Source of the DNA: Mycolicibacterium setense
GTDB taxonomy: Bacteria > Actinomycetota > Actinomycetes > Mycobacteriales > Mycobacteriaceae
Length of the DNA: 64,000 bases
Direction: 5' to 3'
Assembly (NCBI RefSeq): GCF_000805385.1
Contig: NZ_JTJW01000010.1
Location: forward strand, 682,001 to 746,000
The stretch's first letter is position 1; each line of letters begins with the position of its first letter. Below, in pieces: positions 24,347 through 33,065 of this stretch. The notes beneath the pieces are model-generated. The model saw nothing but the letters and a program-made list of their open reading frames with translations. It was not told where the DNA came from and did no database searches. The translations under genes and the position numbers were made by a program.

Positions 24347-27154
24347 CTAGGCCTTCTTGGCGGCGGCCTTCTTCGCCGGGGCTTTCTTGGCGGCCTTTTT
24401 GGCCGGGGCCTTCTTCGCGGCCTTCTTGACCGGCCCGCGGGCGCGGCGATCGGCCAGCAGCTCGGAGGCCCGCTCATCGGTGATCGACTGCACGTCATCA
24501 CCCTTACGCAGGCTGGCGTTGGTCTCACCATCGGTGACGTAGGGGCCGAAACGGCCGTCCTTGATCACCATCGGCTTGCCCGAGGCCGGATCGGTGCCGA
24601 GCTCACGCAACGGCGGGGCGGCCGCGGCCTGGCGCCCACGGCGCTTGGGCTCGGCATAGATCTTGAGCGCCTCGTCGAGGGTGATGGTAAACATCTGCTC
24701 TTCGGTGGCCAGCGAACGAGAGTCGGTGCCGCGCTTGAGGTATGGGCCGTAGCGGCCGTTCTGCGCGGTGATCTCCTCGTTGTTCGACGGATCGACGCCG
24801 ACCACGCGCGGCAGCGACAGCAGCTTGAGCGCGTCGTCGAGGGTCACCGTCTCCAGATCCATTGAGCGCAAGAGCGATCCGGTGCGCGGCTTGGGACCGG
24901 TCGGCTTCTTACCCTTCTTGGCCGTCGTCCCGGCATCCGGATCCTCGGGCGGTTCCGGAAGAATCTCGGTGACGTAGGGACCGAATCGTCCGTCCTTGGC
25001 GACGATTTCGTGTCCGGTCACCGGGTCGACACCCAGCACCCGTCCCTCTTGCGGTGTGGCGAAGAGCTTTTCGGCCAGCTCCAGGGTCAGCTCGTCAGGA
25101 GTGAGCTCGTCCTTGAGGTTGGCGCGCTGCGGCTTGAGCTCCCCGGGATTATCCGGGTCGGCGATCATGCGCTCCAGGTACGGCCCGTTACGGCCCACCC
25201 GGACGACGATCGCGCGACGTTCGGCATCGTCGAAGAGCTTGATGGAGTTGACTTCTCGCGCGTCGATGCCTTCGAGATTTCCACCGACGAGCTGCTTGAG
25301 CCCACCGGCCCGGGCGATCGAGCCCTCGACGCCGTGCTCACCGCCGAAGTAGAAGTTCGAAAGCCAGTTGGTGCGCTGCTCCTGACCGTTGGCGATCTCG
25401 TCGAGCTCGTCCTCCATGGCCGCGGTGAAGTCGTAGTCCACCAGCCGGCCGAAGTGCTGTTCGAGCAGTCCGACCACGGCGAAGGCGACCCAGGACGGCA
25501 CCAGGGCGCTGCCCTTTTTGACCACGTAGCCGCGGTCTTGGATGGTCTTGATGATCGAGCTGTACGTCGACGGCCGGCCGATGCCCAGTTCTTCGAGAGA
25601 CTTGATCAGCGAGGCCTCGGTGTAGCGGGCCGGCGGGCTGGTGGTGTGTCCGTCGGCGGTCAGGTCGGCGGCGTCGACGCGCTGTCCCTGAGTCAGGTTC
25701 GGCAGACGGCTCTCGGCGTCGTCGGCCTCACCGCCGGCCTGCTCGTCAAGACTCTCGACGTAGGCCTTGAGGAAGCCCGGGAACGTGATGGTGCGACCGG
25801 AGGCGTTGAACACGACCTGCTCGCCCGAACTGGCGGCACCGGCGATGCGCAGCGACAGCGTGGTGCCGCGCGCGTCGGCCATCTGCGAGGCCACGGTGCG
25901 CTGCCAGATCAACTCATAGAGCCGGAACTCGTCGGTGTCGAGCTGTGCATGCAGCTGACCCGGGGTCTGGAACACGTCACCGGCAGGACGGATGGCCTCG
26001 TGCGCCTCCTGGGCGTTCTTGACCTTGCGCGTGTACTGCCGCGGCGACGGATGCACGTACTCGTCGCCGTAGAGCTGCCTGGCCTGGTTACGCGCGGCGT
26101 TGATCGCGGACTCCGACAGGGTCGTGGAGTCGGTACGCATGTAGGTGATGTAGCCGTTCTCGTACAGCCGCTGCGCGATGCTCATGGTGCGCTCGGAGGA
26201 GAACCGCAGCTTGCGGGCGGCCTCCTGCTGCAGCGTCGACGTCATGAACGGCGCGTACGGGCGCCGGGTGTACGGCTTCTGCTCGACGGAGCTGACGGCC
26301 AGCTGGGCACCGCGCAGGCCCGCGGCCAGGGCTCCGGCGCTGGCCTCGTCGAGCACCAGCACCTCGTCGGGCTTCTTCAGCTGGCCCAGCGAGTCGAAAT
26401 CGCGGCCGGCGGCGACCCGGCGGCCGTCGACGGTGTTGAGCTTCGCGGTGAACTTGGGCGGGGTGGCCTGTGGGTCGGACACGGACGCGTCCAGCTCGGC
26501 GCTGACATCCCAGTACGCGGCGCTGCGGAACGCCATGCGCTCACGCTCACGCTGCACGATGATGCGCGTGGCCACCGACTGCACACGGCCGGCCGACAAC
26601 TTCGGCGCGACCTTCTTCCAGAGCACAGGCGAGACTTCGTAGCCGTAGAGCCGGTCGAGGATGCGGCGGGTTTCCTGCGCGTCGACCAGGGCGATGTCCA
26701 GGTCACGCGGGTTTTCGGCGGCGGCCCGAATGGCCGGTTCGGTGATCTCGTGGAACACCATCCGCCTGACCGGCACCTTGGGCTTCAGCGTCTCCAGCAG
26801 GTGCCAGGCGATCGCCTCACCCTCGCGGTCACCGTCCGTCGCGAGATAGAGCTCGTCAACGCCCTTGAGCAGGTCCTTCAGCTCGGTGACGGTGCTCTTC
26901 TTGTCGGGGCTGACGATGTAGAGCGGTTCGAAGTTGTCGTCGACATTGACCCCGAGACGCGCCCATGGTTCGGATTTGTACTTGGCGGGCACGTCAGCCG
27001 CATTGCGCGGCAGGTCACGGATGTGCCCCCGCGAGGATTCGACCACATAATTGGAGCCCAGGTAGCCAGCTATCTTCCGCGCCTTGGTCGGCGACTCCAC
27101 AATCACGAGTCGCCGGACGTTTCCCTTGCTACCGCTGCCGCTATCGCCAGCCAA
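24347..27154 (-). CDS. topA: DNA topoisomerase I
   Basis: A 935-residue type IA topoisomerase. The TOPRIM domain has Glu20 (VIVESPTKA) and the triad Asp107/Asp109/Glu111 (DGDREGE). The active-site tyrosine is Tyr338 in YITYMRTDS. After about residue 620 come tandem topo C-terminal repeats (GRFGPYVTEILPEPP, NGRYGPYLKRGTDS, DGRFGPYVTDGETN) instead of zinc fingers. The tail is Lys/Ala-rich (KKAAKKAPAKK), typical of mycobacterial TopA and useful for clearance of DNA. Length matches Rv3646c. The start codon is TTG (MAGDSGSGS), with a TATAGA box (complement of 27173-27178) about 18 bases upstream. The enzyme relaxes negative supercoils and is essential in mycobacteria. Confidence 0.97.
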   Translation of the reverse strand: MAGDSGSGSKGNVRRLVIVESPTKARKIAGYLGSNYVVESSRGHIRDLPRNAADVPAKYKSEPWARLGVNVDDNFEPLYIVSPDKKSTVTELKDLLKGVDELYLATDGDREGEAIAWHLLETLKPKVPVRRMVFHEITEPAIRAAAENPRDLDIALVDAQETRRILDRLYGYEVSPVLWKKVAPKLSAGRVQSVATRIIVQRERERMAFRSAAYWDVSAELDASVSDPQATPPKFTAKLNTVDGRRVAAGRDFDSLGQLKKPDEVLVLDEASAGALAAGLRGAQLAVSSVEQKPYTRRPYAPFMTSTLQQEAARKLRFSSERTMSIAQRLYENGYITYMRTDSTTLSESAINAARNQARQLYGDEYVHPSPRQYTRKVKNAQEAHEAIRPAGDVFQTPGQLHAQLDTDEFRLYELIWQRTVASQMADARGTTLSLRIAGAASSGEQVVFNASGRTITFPGFLKAYVESLDEQAGGEADDAESRLPNLTQGQRVDAADLTADGHTTSPPARYTEASLIKSLEELGIGRPSTYSSIIKTIQDRGYVVKKGSALVPSWVAFAVVGLLEQHFGRLVDYDFTAAMEDELDEIANGQEQRTNWLSNFYFGGEHGVEGSIARAGGLKQLVGGNLEGIDAREVNSIKLFDDAERRAIVVRVGRNGPYLERMIADPDNPGELKPQRANLKDELTPDELTLELAEKLFATPQEGRVLGVDPVTGHEIVAKDGRFGPYVTEILPEPPEDPDAGTTAKKGKKPTGPKPRTGSLLRSMDLETVTLDDALKLLSLPRVVGVDPSNNEEITAQNGRYGPYLKRGTDSRSLATEEQMFTITLDEALKIYAEPKRRGRQAAAAPPLRELGTDPASGKPMVIKDGRFGPYVTDGETNASLRKGDDVQSITDERASELLADRRARGPVKKAAKKAPAKKAAKKAPAKKAAAKKA

Positions 27155-27257
27155 CTGTGCTTACGCTCCACTTCTATAGTTGCCGCGCCACGCCCGGCAA
27201 CTGACAATTTCGCATTACGCGCGAGCCTACGCAAACCGGCTCTCCGCGTGGGCACCA

Positions 27258-27851
27258 TTAAATACGGGGCCAATGCGCCAACGCCGCGGCCTCCCCCGGT
27301 GGTTCCCCGACGTTTTCCACCAGGCGTGACAAGCGTCGCCGGCCACTGATCCGCAGGGCCGGATGAGAGCCTCTCGTACCGATCAGAGTCGGAGCGATTC
27401 CCACCCGCATCATGGCCGCGGCCAGCGCGGGGTGGGTGTCGGGCGCGTGCGGGTCGAGCCCCAGAACGTAGCGGTCGTCGGCTTCGGGTTCGCCTGCCGC
27501 CAGAGTCCAGGCCCGCAGCTCACGGGCCCCGGGCAGCCACCCGGGCGGCACTGTCTTGACCGCGCCCATGGTCCATTCGCGCGCGATCGGCATCAGCTGA
27601 GGGTCCGGCGCCGTACGCACCAGCGGATTGTCCTCGTCCGTCCGGGAAATCTCAGCCGCCAGCCCGACCTCGCTGATCATCTCGGCCAGGCCCTGCGCTC
27701 GCCACATCTGGTCGACGACCACCGAAATCCGGGCCGCCTGCTGACCTCCGTTGCCCGACAGAACGATCTGTCCGGGTCCGGCGAGCACCCCGGTCAGGTC
27801 GGCCACCGCGGGCGGCACCGACTCGGCCGAGAAGAAGGACAGCTGACTCAC
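27258..27851 (-). CDS. Conserved hypothetical protein, Rv3647c homologue
   Basis: A 197-residue soluble protein, MSQLSFFSAESVPPAVADLTGVL at the start. It has strand-like hydrophobic stretches (IVLSGNGGQQAARISVVVD) and a basic segment near the end (SGRRRLSRLVENVGEPP). No catalytic motif that I can recognise. Position between topA and cspA and its length match Rv3647c, an uncharacterised actinobacterial protein. Function unknown. Confidence 0.82.
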   Translation of the reverse strand: MSQLSFFSAESVPPAVADLTGVLAGPGQIVLSGNGGQQAARISVVVDQMWRAQGLAEMISEVGLAAEISRTDEDNPLVRTAPDPQLMPIAREWTMGAVKTVPPGWLPGARELRAWTLAAGEPEADDRYVLGLDPHAPDTHPALAAAMMRVGIAPTLIGTRGSHPALRISGRRRLSRLVENVGEPPGEAAALAHWPRI

Positions 27852-27880
27852 GAATCGACACTAGGCCAGCACGGGCCTTA

Positions 27881-27933
27881 AAACCGAGAACACCCCCGCG
27901 GTGTCCTGTGCGGACTCACGCGGGGGTGTCTCG
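27881..27933 (-). terminator. Intrinsic terminator of cspA
   Basis: On the minus strand, CGCGGGGGTGT-type arms pair perfectly over 11 bp (27890-27900 with 27919-27929) and the stem extends by GAGA/TCTC past one bulged base. The RNA then reads CGGTTTTAAGG, a short U run. It lies 20 bases past the cspA stop. Confidence 0.7.
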
Positions 27934-27948
27934 TTTGGGTCTTGTGGC

Positions 27949-28152
27949 TCAGATGGCCCGAACACCCGTGGCCTGCGGCCCCTTGGGGCTTTGGCCGACC
28001 TCGAACTCAACCTTCTGGTTCTCCTCCAGGGTGCGGAAACCGCTGCCCTGGATTTCCGTGTAGTGGACAAACACGTCGGCAGAGCCGTCCTCCGGAGCAA
28101 TGAAGCCGAAGCCCTTCTCCGCGTTGAACCACTTCACAGTTCCCTGTGGCAT
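27949..28152 (-). CDS. cspA: Cold-shock protein CspA
   Basis: A 67-residue single OB-fold RNA chaperone. RNP1 is KGFGFIAP and RNP2 is VFVHYTEI, following MPQGTVKWFNAEKGFG. Length and sequence match CspA of mycobacteria (Rv3648c). A purine-rich Shine-Dalgarno (AGAAGGAAAG) lies upstream, and a strong terminator follows. It is divergent from the helicase gene. Confidence 0.97.
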   Translation of the reverse strand: MPQGTVKWFNAEKGFGFIAPEDGSADVFVHYTEIQGSGFRTLEENQKVEFEVGQSPKGPQATGVRAI

Positions 28153-28453
28153 CTTTTGTTCTTTCCTTCTCTTTCAACCGGGTGCGGTCCACCGACTTCC
28201 GATGTACCGGGCCCGTTCCGACCGCCATACCAACGCGCGAGTCGACCGGAACTTAGACCCGACCTACAACCCTCGCAGGAACCGCGATCGCAACGACGAT
28301 CCTGCGAGTGCGAGTACAAACACAGAAGCTGCGACCGTGATCAGTCAATCATGTTCGGGGCTCCCGCGACAGTCTCGAAACTCGGCGCGTGGTGAACAAT
28401 TCGTTTACAAATCCGGGCCGAGATCGGCGGGGTGGATCGTAGGAGGGCGAACG
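28153..28453. promoter_or_regulatory. Divergent promoter/leader region between cspA and the helicase gene
   Basis: A 301-base gap with no gene. It holds a perfect 9-bp inverted repeat CTCGCAGGA (28272-28280) and TCCTGCGAG (28300-28308) with a 19-base loop that itself contains the palindrome GCGATCGC. This could be a structured part of the cspA leader or an operator. Close to the helicase start is a clean Shine-Dalgarno AGGAGGGCGAAC. Confidence 0.4.
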
Positions 28454-30808
28454 GTGCTGCATCAGGGGTCCGATTTCGGCCGTGAGCTGCTCGCTTGCGC
28501 CGTCGACGGAACCCCTTCCGGCGAAGATCCGCTACGCCATGTTGCGGATATACCGGCGCGTCAGGGCAAACCGTTGCAGTGGCCGCGATGGGCCCATCCG
28601 GAGGTCGTTCGGGCGTTGGTCGACCGGGGTATCGCCGCGCCGTGGTCGCACCAACTCGCCGCCGCGGATTTGGCTCACGACGGACGTCACGTGGTCGTGT
28701 CCACCGGAACCGCGTCGGGTAAGTCTCTCGCCTACCAGCTGCCGATCCTGTCGGCGTTGGCCTCCGACCGGCAGGCCCGAGTGCTCTACCTGTCACCGAC
28801 CAAGGCGCTGGGCCACGACCAGCTGCGCACGGCACAGCACCTGACCGAGACGGTGGCCGCGCTGCGCGACGTCGCGCCCGCTCCGTACGACGGCGACAGC
28901 GCCACCGAGGTGCGCCGGTTCGCCAGGGAGCGGTCGCGGTGGATCTTCTCCAACCCCGACATGATCCACCTGTCGCTGTTGCGCAACCATGCCCGCTGGG
29001 CCGTGTTCCTGCGCCACCTCAAGTTCATCGTCGTCGACGAATGCCACTACTACCGGGGCATTTTCGGTTCCAACGTGGCGATGGTGCTCCGCCGCTTGCT
29101 CCGGTTGTGTGCCCGGTACTCGCCAGATGGGTCGGGGCCGACGGTGATCTTCGCCAGCGCCACCACGGCATCCCCGGCGGAGACCGCCGCCGAATTGATC
29201 GGGCAGACCGTCGCCGAGGTGACCGAGGACGGCTCCCCGCAAGGCGCCCGCACGATCGCGCTGTGGGAGCCGGCTCTACTGACCGACCTCATCGGCGAGA
29301 ACGGCGCGCCGGTCCGGCGTTCGGCCGGCGCCGAGGCAGCCCGGGTGATGGCCGACCTGATGACCGAGGGGGCGCGCACCCTGACGTTCGTCCGGTCCCG
29401 GCGCGGCGCGGAGCTCACCGCGCTGGGTACCCGGGCCCGATTGGAGGAGACCGCACCCCAGCTGGCTGATCAGGTGGCCTCCTACCGCGCCGGCTATCTC
29501 GCGGAGGACCGCCGTGAGCTGGAACATGCGCTGACCGACGGGCGGCTACGCGGGCTGGCCACCACCAACGCGCTGGAACTCGGTATCGACATCGCCGGGC
29601 TGGACGCGGTGGTACTCGCCGGGTTCCCCGGCACCGTCACCTCGTTCTGGCAGCAGGCGGGCCGGTCCGGCCGGCGCGGACAGGGCGCGCTCATCGTGCT
29701 GATCGCCCGCGACGATCCCCTCGACACCTACCTCGTGCACCATCCGGCCGCGCTGCTGGACAAACCGATCGAGCGCGTGGTGATCGACCCGACGAACCCG
29801 CACGTGCTGGGCCCGCAATTACTCTGCGCCGCAGCCGAACTACCGCTCACCGAGGCCGAAGTCCGGTTGTGGAGCGCCGAGGCGGTGGCCGAGACCCTGG
29901 TCGACGACGGCTTGTTACGCAAACGTCCAGGCGGCTACTTCCCCGCTCCCGGGGTGGAACCGCACGCGGCCGTGGACATCCGCGGCTCCAGCGGCGGCCA
30001 GATCGCGATCCTGGAGGCCGATACCGGCCGAATGCTGGGCAGTACCGGGGCCGGCCGCGCGGCAGCCACGCTGCATCCCGGTGCGGTGTATCTGCACCAG
30101 GGCGAGACATACCTCGTCGACTCGCTGTCGTTCGAGGACGGTGTCGCGTTCGTGTATGCCGCCGATCCCGGCTACAGCACGTTCGCCAGGGAACTCACCG
30201 ACATATCGGTCACCGGACCCGGCGAGCGTAGGGCGTTCGGCCCGGTCACCGTGGGCCTGGTTCCGGTGTCGGTGACCAACACCGTGGTCGGCTACCTGCG
30301 CCGCCGCATCGACGGCGAGGTCATCGACTTCGTGGAACTGGACATGCCGCCAAGCACGCTCGACACCATGGCGGTGATGTGCACGATGACCCCGGAAGCG
30401 TTGCAAGACAACGGCGTTGACCTTCTTGCCGTGCCGGGAAGCCTGCACGCGGCCGAACACGCCGCGATCGGTCTGCTCCCGCTGGTGGCCAGCTGCGACC
30501 GGGGCGACATCGGCGGGGTTTCGACGGCCGTCGGCCCGGTCGACGGCCTGCCGTCGATCTTCGTCTACGACGGATACCCGGGCGGCGCCGGTTTCGCCGA
30601 CCGCGGATTCCGCAATCTGGCTACGTGGTGGGGCGCGACGGCCGACGCGATCGAGGCTTGCGAATGTCCGAACGGCTGTCCGTCCTGCGTGCAGTCACCC
30701 AAATGCGGGAACGGCAATGACCCGCTGGACAAATCGGGCGCGGTAAGAGTGCTCCGCCTGGTGCTCGGCGCGCTGAGTACTTCCTCAGCGATCCCCCGAC
30801 CGCGTTGA
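28454..30808 (+). CDS. DEAD/DEAH-box helicase with DUF1998 (MrfA-like), Rv3649 homologue
   Basis: A 784-residue SF2 helicase. RecA1 holds the Walker A GTASGKS (85-91), DECH in VVDECHYYRG, and SAT (FASATTAS); RecA2 has TNALELGIDIAGLD and QQAGRSGRRGQGA. The C-terminal DUF1998 region carries four Cys in CECPNGCPSC and PKC, which bind metal in B. subtilis MrfA, a 3'-5' helicase acting in repair of mitomycin C damage. The GTG start is fixed by AGGAGGGCGAAC immediately upstream; the open frame reaches further 5' but through the cspA promoter region. No MrfB-type exonuclease gene is adjacent. Role in DNA repair is inferred from the family. Confidence 0.92.
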   Translation: MLHQGSDFGRELLACAVDGTPSGEDPLRHVADIPARQGKPLQWPRWAHPEVVRALVDRGIAAPWSHQLAAADLAHDGRHVVVSTGTASGKSLAYQLPILSALASDRQARVLYLSPTKALGHDQLRTAQHLTETVAALRDVAPAPYDGDSATEVRRFARERSRWIFSNPDMIHLSLLRNHARWAVFLRHLKFIVVDECHYYRGIFGSNVAMVLRRLLRLCARYSPDGSGPTVIFASATTASPAETAAELIGQTVAEVTEDGSPQGARTIALWEPALLTDLIGENGAPVRRSAGAEAARVMADLMTEGARTLTFVRSRRGAELTALGTRARLEETAPQLADQVASYRAGYLAEDRRELEHALTDGRLRGLATTNALELGIDIAGLDAVVLAGFPGTVTSFWQQAGRSGRRGQGALIVLIARDDPLDTYLVHHPAALLDKPIERVVIDPTNPHVLGPQLLCAAAELPLTEAEVRLWSAEAVAETLVDDGLLRKRPGGYFPAPGVEPHAAVDIRGSSGGQIAILEADTGRMLGSTGAGRAAATLHPGAVYLHQGETYLVDSLSFEDGVAFVYAADPGYSTFARELTDISVTGPGERRAFGPVTVGLVPVSVTNTVVGYLRRRIDGEVIDFVELDMPPSTLDTMAVMCTMTPEALQDNGVDLLAVPGSLHAAEHAAIGLLPLVASCDRGDIGGVSTAVGPVDGLPSIFVYDGYPGGAGFADRGFRNLATWWGATADAIEACECPNGCPSCVQSPKCGNGNDPLDKSGAVRVLRLVLGALSTSSAIPRPR

Positions 30809-31071
30809 CGGCCGACCCCTCGACGGCCGACTACACGGATCGACAACTACGTGGCTGCATTCGGCCACGCCGAACACCAGACGTTGCGACGAACGGTCGG
30901 ACAACGCGATCCGTTCCCAATCCCGGAGGCCGGGCGCAGTGGCAAAGTACGTGAACTCACTCATGTTTGCAACCCGACAGACCTGACTTGGGACACCTGT
31001 GACCATGATCCGCAGATATTCGGTGCGGATTCCGTCGTCGTCGGACGTCAAGCCAGCTACCGGCCCGCCGG

Positions 31072-31077
31072 TAAAAT
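31072..31077 (+). promoter_or_regulatory. -10 box TAAAAT for the Rv3651-like gene
   Basis: TAAAAT, close to the consensus TATAAT, ends 7 bases before the ATG at 31085. This fixes the start and predicts a leaderless mRNA. Confidence 0.55.
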
Positions 31078-31084
31078 GCCGCGC

Positions 31085-32110
31085 ATGACCCACGACTGGC
31101 TGCTCGTGGAGACACTGGGTAGCGAGCCTGCGGTGGTCGCACGAGGTCTGCAGACAAAGAACCTCGTCCCGATCAGTGTGTTTCTGCGCCGAAATCCGCA
31201 TCTGATGGCAATTCAGAGCGCGATCAGCGAAACCGTGCAGGCCGGCCAGGGTCTCAGCAGCATCACTCCCAAGAAAGACCGCGTAATCCGCACCGAGGTG
31301 GTGCGGATGTCGGACGGACACATCCACGGGGTGCACGTCTGGATCGGACCGTCCGACGCCGAGCCGCCGCAACGCCCTGTCCCGGGGCCGCTGGTCTGGG
31401 ACCTGACGACGGGGGTGGCCACCGATACCGCCGAATCCCTGCGCAACAGCGGCATGAACCCGGAGACCGAAGCCACCCACGACCGCGCGTTCGCCGATGA
31501 CCTGCCTGCCAGGGACCTCAACGGCAGTGAGGCAAAGGTCCTGGCCATGGCACTCAAACCCGTGGTGGGCGGCACCTTGTGCACCACCTGGGATGTCACC
31601 GACCACAACGGAGAGCTCATCACCGTCGGATTCGTGGCCCGGGTCCTGCTGGAACCACAGGACGACGGCTCCGAGCGACTGGTCTCCCGGGCCATGAACT
31701 GGCGCAGCGAGCGCGAGAAGGCTGCGGTGCGCCCCGACAATCTCGCCCAACGCATCCTCGACGGGCTTGCTCAGCCAGGCGTGCATCGCGCGCTTGTCGG
31801 CCTCGACGACTGGAAGCTGCTGAAGTGGCTCGACGATCCCGCACCGTTCTTCGACTGGCGTAACCGCGACGGCGGGCAGTCCCGTATCCACCCGGCCGAC
31901 GCCAGGCACATGGCGCGGATGACCGCGGATTTCACCGACGGGGTCACCACGGCCGTGTTGAGGATGCGCGCCGAGGACGGCGGTTGGCAGCCCGTGCACA
32001 TGACGATCAACCGCATCGAACTCGACGAGGACACCTTCGCGGGCCTCATCGCCCTGCGGCTGCCGACCGAAGACGAGGTCGCCGCGGCAGATCTCGACCA
32101 GCTCGACTAA
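31085..32110 (+). CDS. PAS/GAF-type sensory-domain protein, Rv3651 homologue
   Basis: A 341-residue soluble protein beginning MTHDWLLVETLG, matching my memory of Rv3651 in sequence and length. The M. tuberculosis protein has been described as a tandem of PAS- and GAF-like domains without an output domain. Here the pattern VHGVHVW, EAKVLAMALKP and FVARVLLEP fits such folds, but I cannot assign residues to a ligand. No membrane segment. The start is supported by a TAAAAT box 7 bases upstream; the longer open frame (from 30851) includes the promoter. It lies next to the pilus cluster, with which it is convergent. Confidence 0.85.
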   Translation: MTHDWLLVETLGSEPAVVARGLQTKNLVPISVFLRRNPHLMAIQSAISETVQAGQGLSSITPKKDRVIRTEVVRMSDGHIHGVHVWIGPSDAEPPQRPVPGPLVWDLTTGVATDTAESLRNSGMNPETEATHDRAFADDLPARDLNGSEAKVLAMALKPVVGGTLCTTWDVTDHNGELITVGFVARVLLEPQDDGSERLVSRAMNWRSEREKAAVRPDNLAQRILDGLAQPGVHRALVGLDDWKLLKWLDDPAPFFDWRNRDGGQSRIHPADARHMARMTADFTDGVTTAVLRMRAEDGGWQPVHMTINRIELDEDTFAGLIALRLPTEDEVAAADLDQLD

Positions 32111-32156
32111 TCGCCGCAACTCGACCGCACGGCGACTCGATTACACGACCACTCGA

Positions 32157-32468
32157 TTACACGGCGACATCCACCGGTCCGGCGCGCGCGACCGCCCGGG
32201 CGGGGCCGACTCCCCACCGACCGAGCCGAACCGGAACCGAGACCTCGAGCACGACGTCGAGCCCCTCGATCCGGCACTCCGCGACCACCGACCGCATCCG
32301 GGCCGCGATCTGACCGGCCTGCCGGCACGCCGCGTCCGGGCCGGAGACCACGGCGCCGGCAGCGCCCACCGCGGCCAGGTCCGCCGCGGCTTGGGCCCGG
32401 TGCCGGGCCGTCGCCGCGGCGCCGAGGTAGGCGCCGCCGGCCGCGAACGCGATCAGCATCGCGATCAT
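32157..32468 (-). CDS. TadG-like pilus assembly protein, Rv3654c homologue (start uncertain)
   Basis: From the first ATG in frame the protein has 103 residues, MIAMLIAFAAGG onward, with one membrane helix and a helical Ala-rich soluble part. The conserved N-terminus of the family, GERGSATPLAAA, lies just upstream in the same frame but without a nearby ATG, GTG or TTG: the next in-frame start is a GTG at 32571-32573, inside the tadE-like gene. The family is secreted or membrane-bound pseudopilin-like protein of Tad (Flp) pili. Either translation begins upstream by overlap, or on a non-standard codon, or by slippage from the previous gene. Last gene of the pilus operon. Confidence 0.7.
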   Translation of the reverse strand: MIAMLIAFAAGGAYLGAAATARHRAQAAADLAAVGAAGAVVSGPDAACRQAGQIAARMRSVVAECRIEGLDVVLEVSVPVRLGRWGVGPARAVARAGPVDVAV

Positions 32469-32499
32469 CGCGGCCGCCAGCGGTGTGGCAGACCCCCGC

Positions 32500-32826
32500 T
32501 CACCCGACGCCGGGTTCGGCAGCCGCGACCGCCTCGGCGGACACCGTGAGCCCCGGCAGCACCGTCGCTGCACTGACCCGCGCCACCACGAAACCGCCGT
32601 CCTGGCCGACGTGCACCATCGCGCCCGACGGGGCGACCCGGCGTGCGGCCGCCGTGGCCGCCTCACCTTCACCCCGCGCTGCCAGGCGAGCGGCTTCCCG
32701 CGCGGCGTCGATGCAGCGGATCTGCATGCCGACCGCACTGACACCGCCGACGCACAAGACCAGAACAACCACCAGTGAGGCGATGGCAAAAGCTGCCTCG
32801 ACGGTGACCGCACCCCGATCATCCAG
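32500..32826 (-). CDS. TadE-like pseudopilin, Rv3655c homologue (start uncertain)
   Basis: The TadE signature is clear: DDRGAVTVEAAFAIASL followed by a hydrophobic helix and MQIRCIDAAREAARLAARGE. Read from the CTG at 32826, the product has 108 residues. No ATG, GTG or TTG is in frame between the pilin stop and this conserved region; the ATG right after the pilin stop (at 32832-32834) is in another frame, that of the tadG-like gene. The first standard start would be a GTG inside the membrane helix, which would remove the TadE motif. TadE proteins are minor pseudopilins processed by the prepilin peptidase; no peptidase gene is in this cluster. Confidence 0.75.
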   Translation of the reverse strand: MDDRGAVTVEAAFAIASLVVVLVLCVGGVSAVGMQIRCIDAAREAARLAARGEGEAATAAARRVAPSGAMVHVGQDGGFVVARVSAATVLPGLTVSAEAVAAAEPGVG

Positions 32827-32834
32827 ACGGTCAT

Positions 32835-33038
32835 CTACACGTTGGTGTTCAGTGCCCGGCTGATGATGTTGGTCAGCGCGGTCACGATGGAGTCCCCGGT
32901 GACCACCGTGTACAGGATCGCCCCGAATGCCGCGGCCGCGATGGTGCCGATGGCGTACTCGACGGTGGACATCCCTGATTCGTCGAGCATCAGCAGCGCC
33001 GCCCTCGCGTTCGCGCGCCGAAAGATGCCTTCTGCCAT
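32835..33038 (-). CDS. DUF4244/Flp-type pilin, Rv3656c homologue
   Basis: A 67-residue small prepilin. A basic leader (MAEGIFRRANARAALLMLDESG) is followed by MSTVEYAIGTIAAAAFGAILYTVV, a hydrophobic helix. The junction G-MSTVEY has Gly before the cut and Glu at +5 with Tyr at +6, the Flp prepilin peptidase pattern. It is thus the likely main subunit of the pilus. A good Shine-Dalgarno (GGAGGAAAAA) precedes the ATG. Confidence 0.88.
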   Translation of the reverse strand: MAEGIFRRANARAALLMLDESGMSTVEYAIGTIAAAAFGAILYTVVTGDSIVTALTNIISRALNTNV

Positions 33039-33065
33039 AGTTTTTCCTCCCTTTGCGGTGTGTGT

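Noticed and set aside
24347..24430. Lys/Ala repeat region of topA as a mobile or simple repeat
   Set aside because: It is the normal basic tail of mycobacterial TopA.
28100..28453. Upstream extension of the helicase frame
   Set aside because: The GTG at 28454 has an ideal Shine-Dalgarno and the extension passes through the cspA promoter and into cspA.
32157..32834. A single 225-residue protein in the tadG frame from the ATG after the pilin stop
   Set aside because: Its first 110 residues are an out-of-frame reading of the tadE signature; kept only as a point in the start-codon finding.
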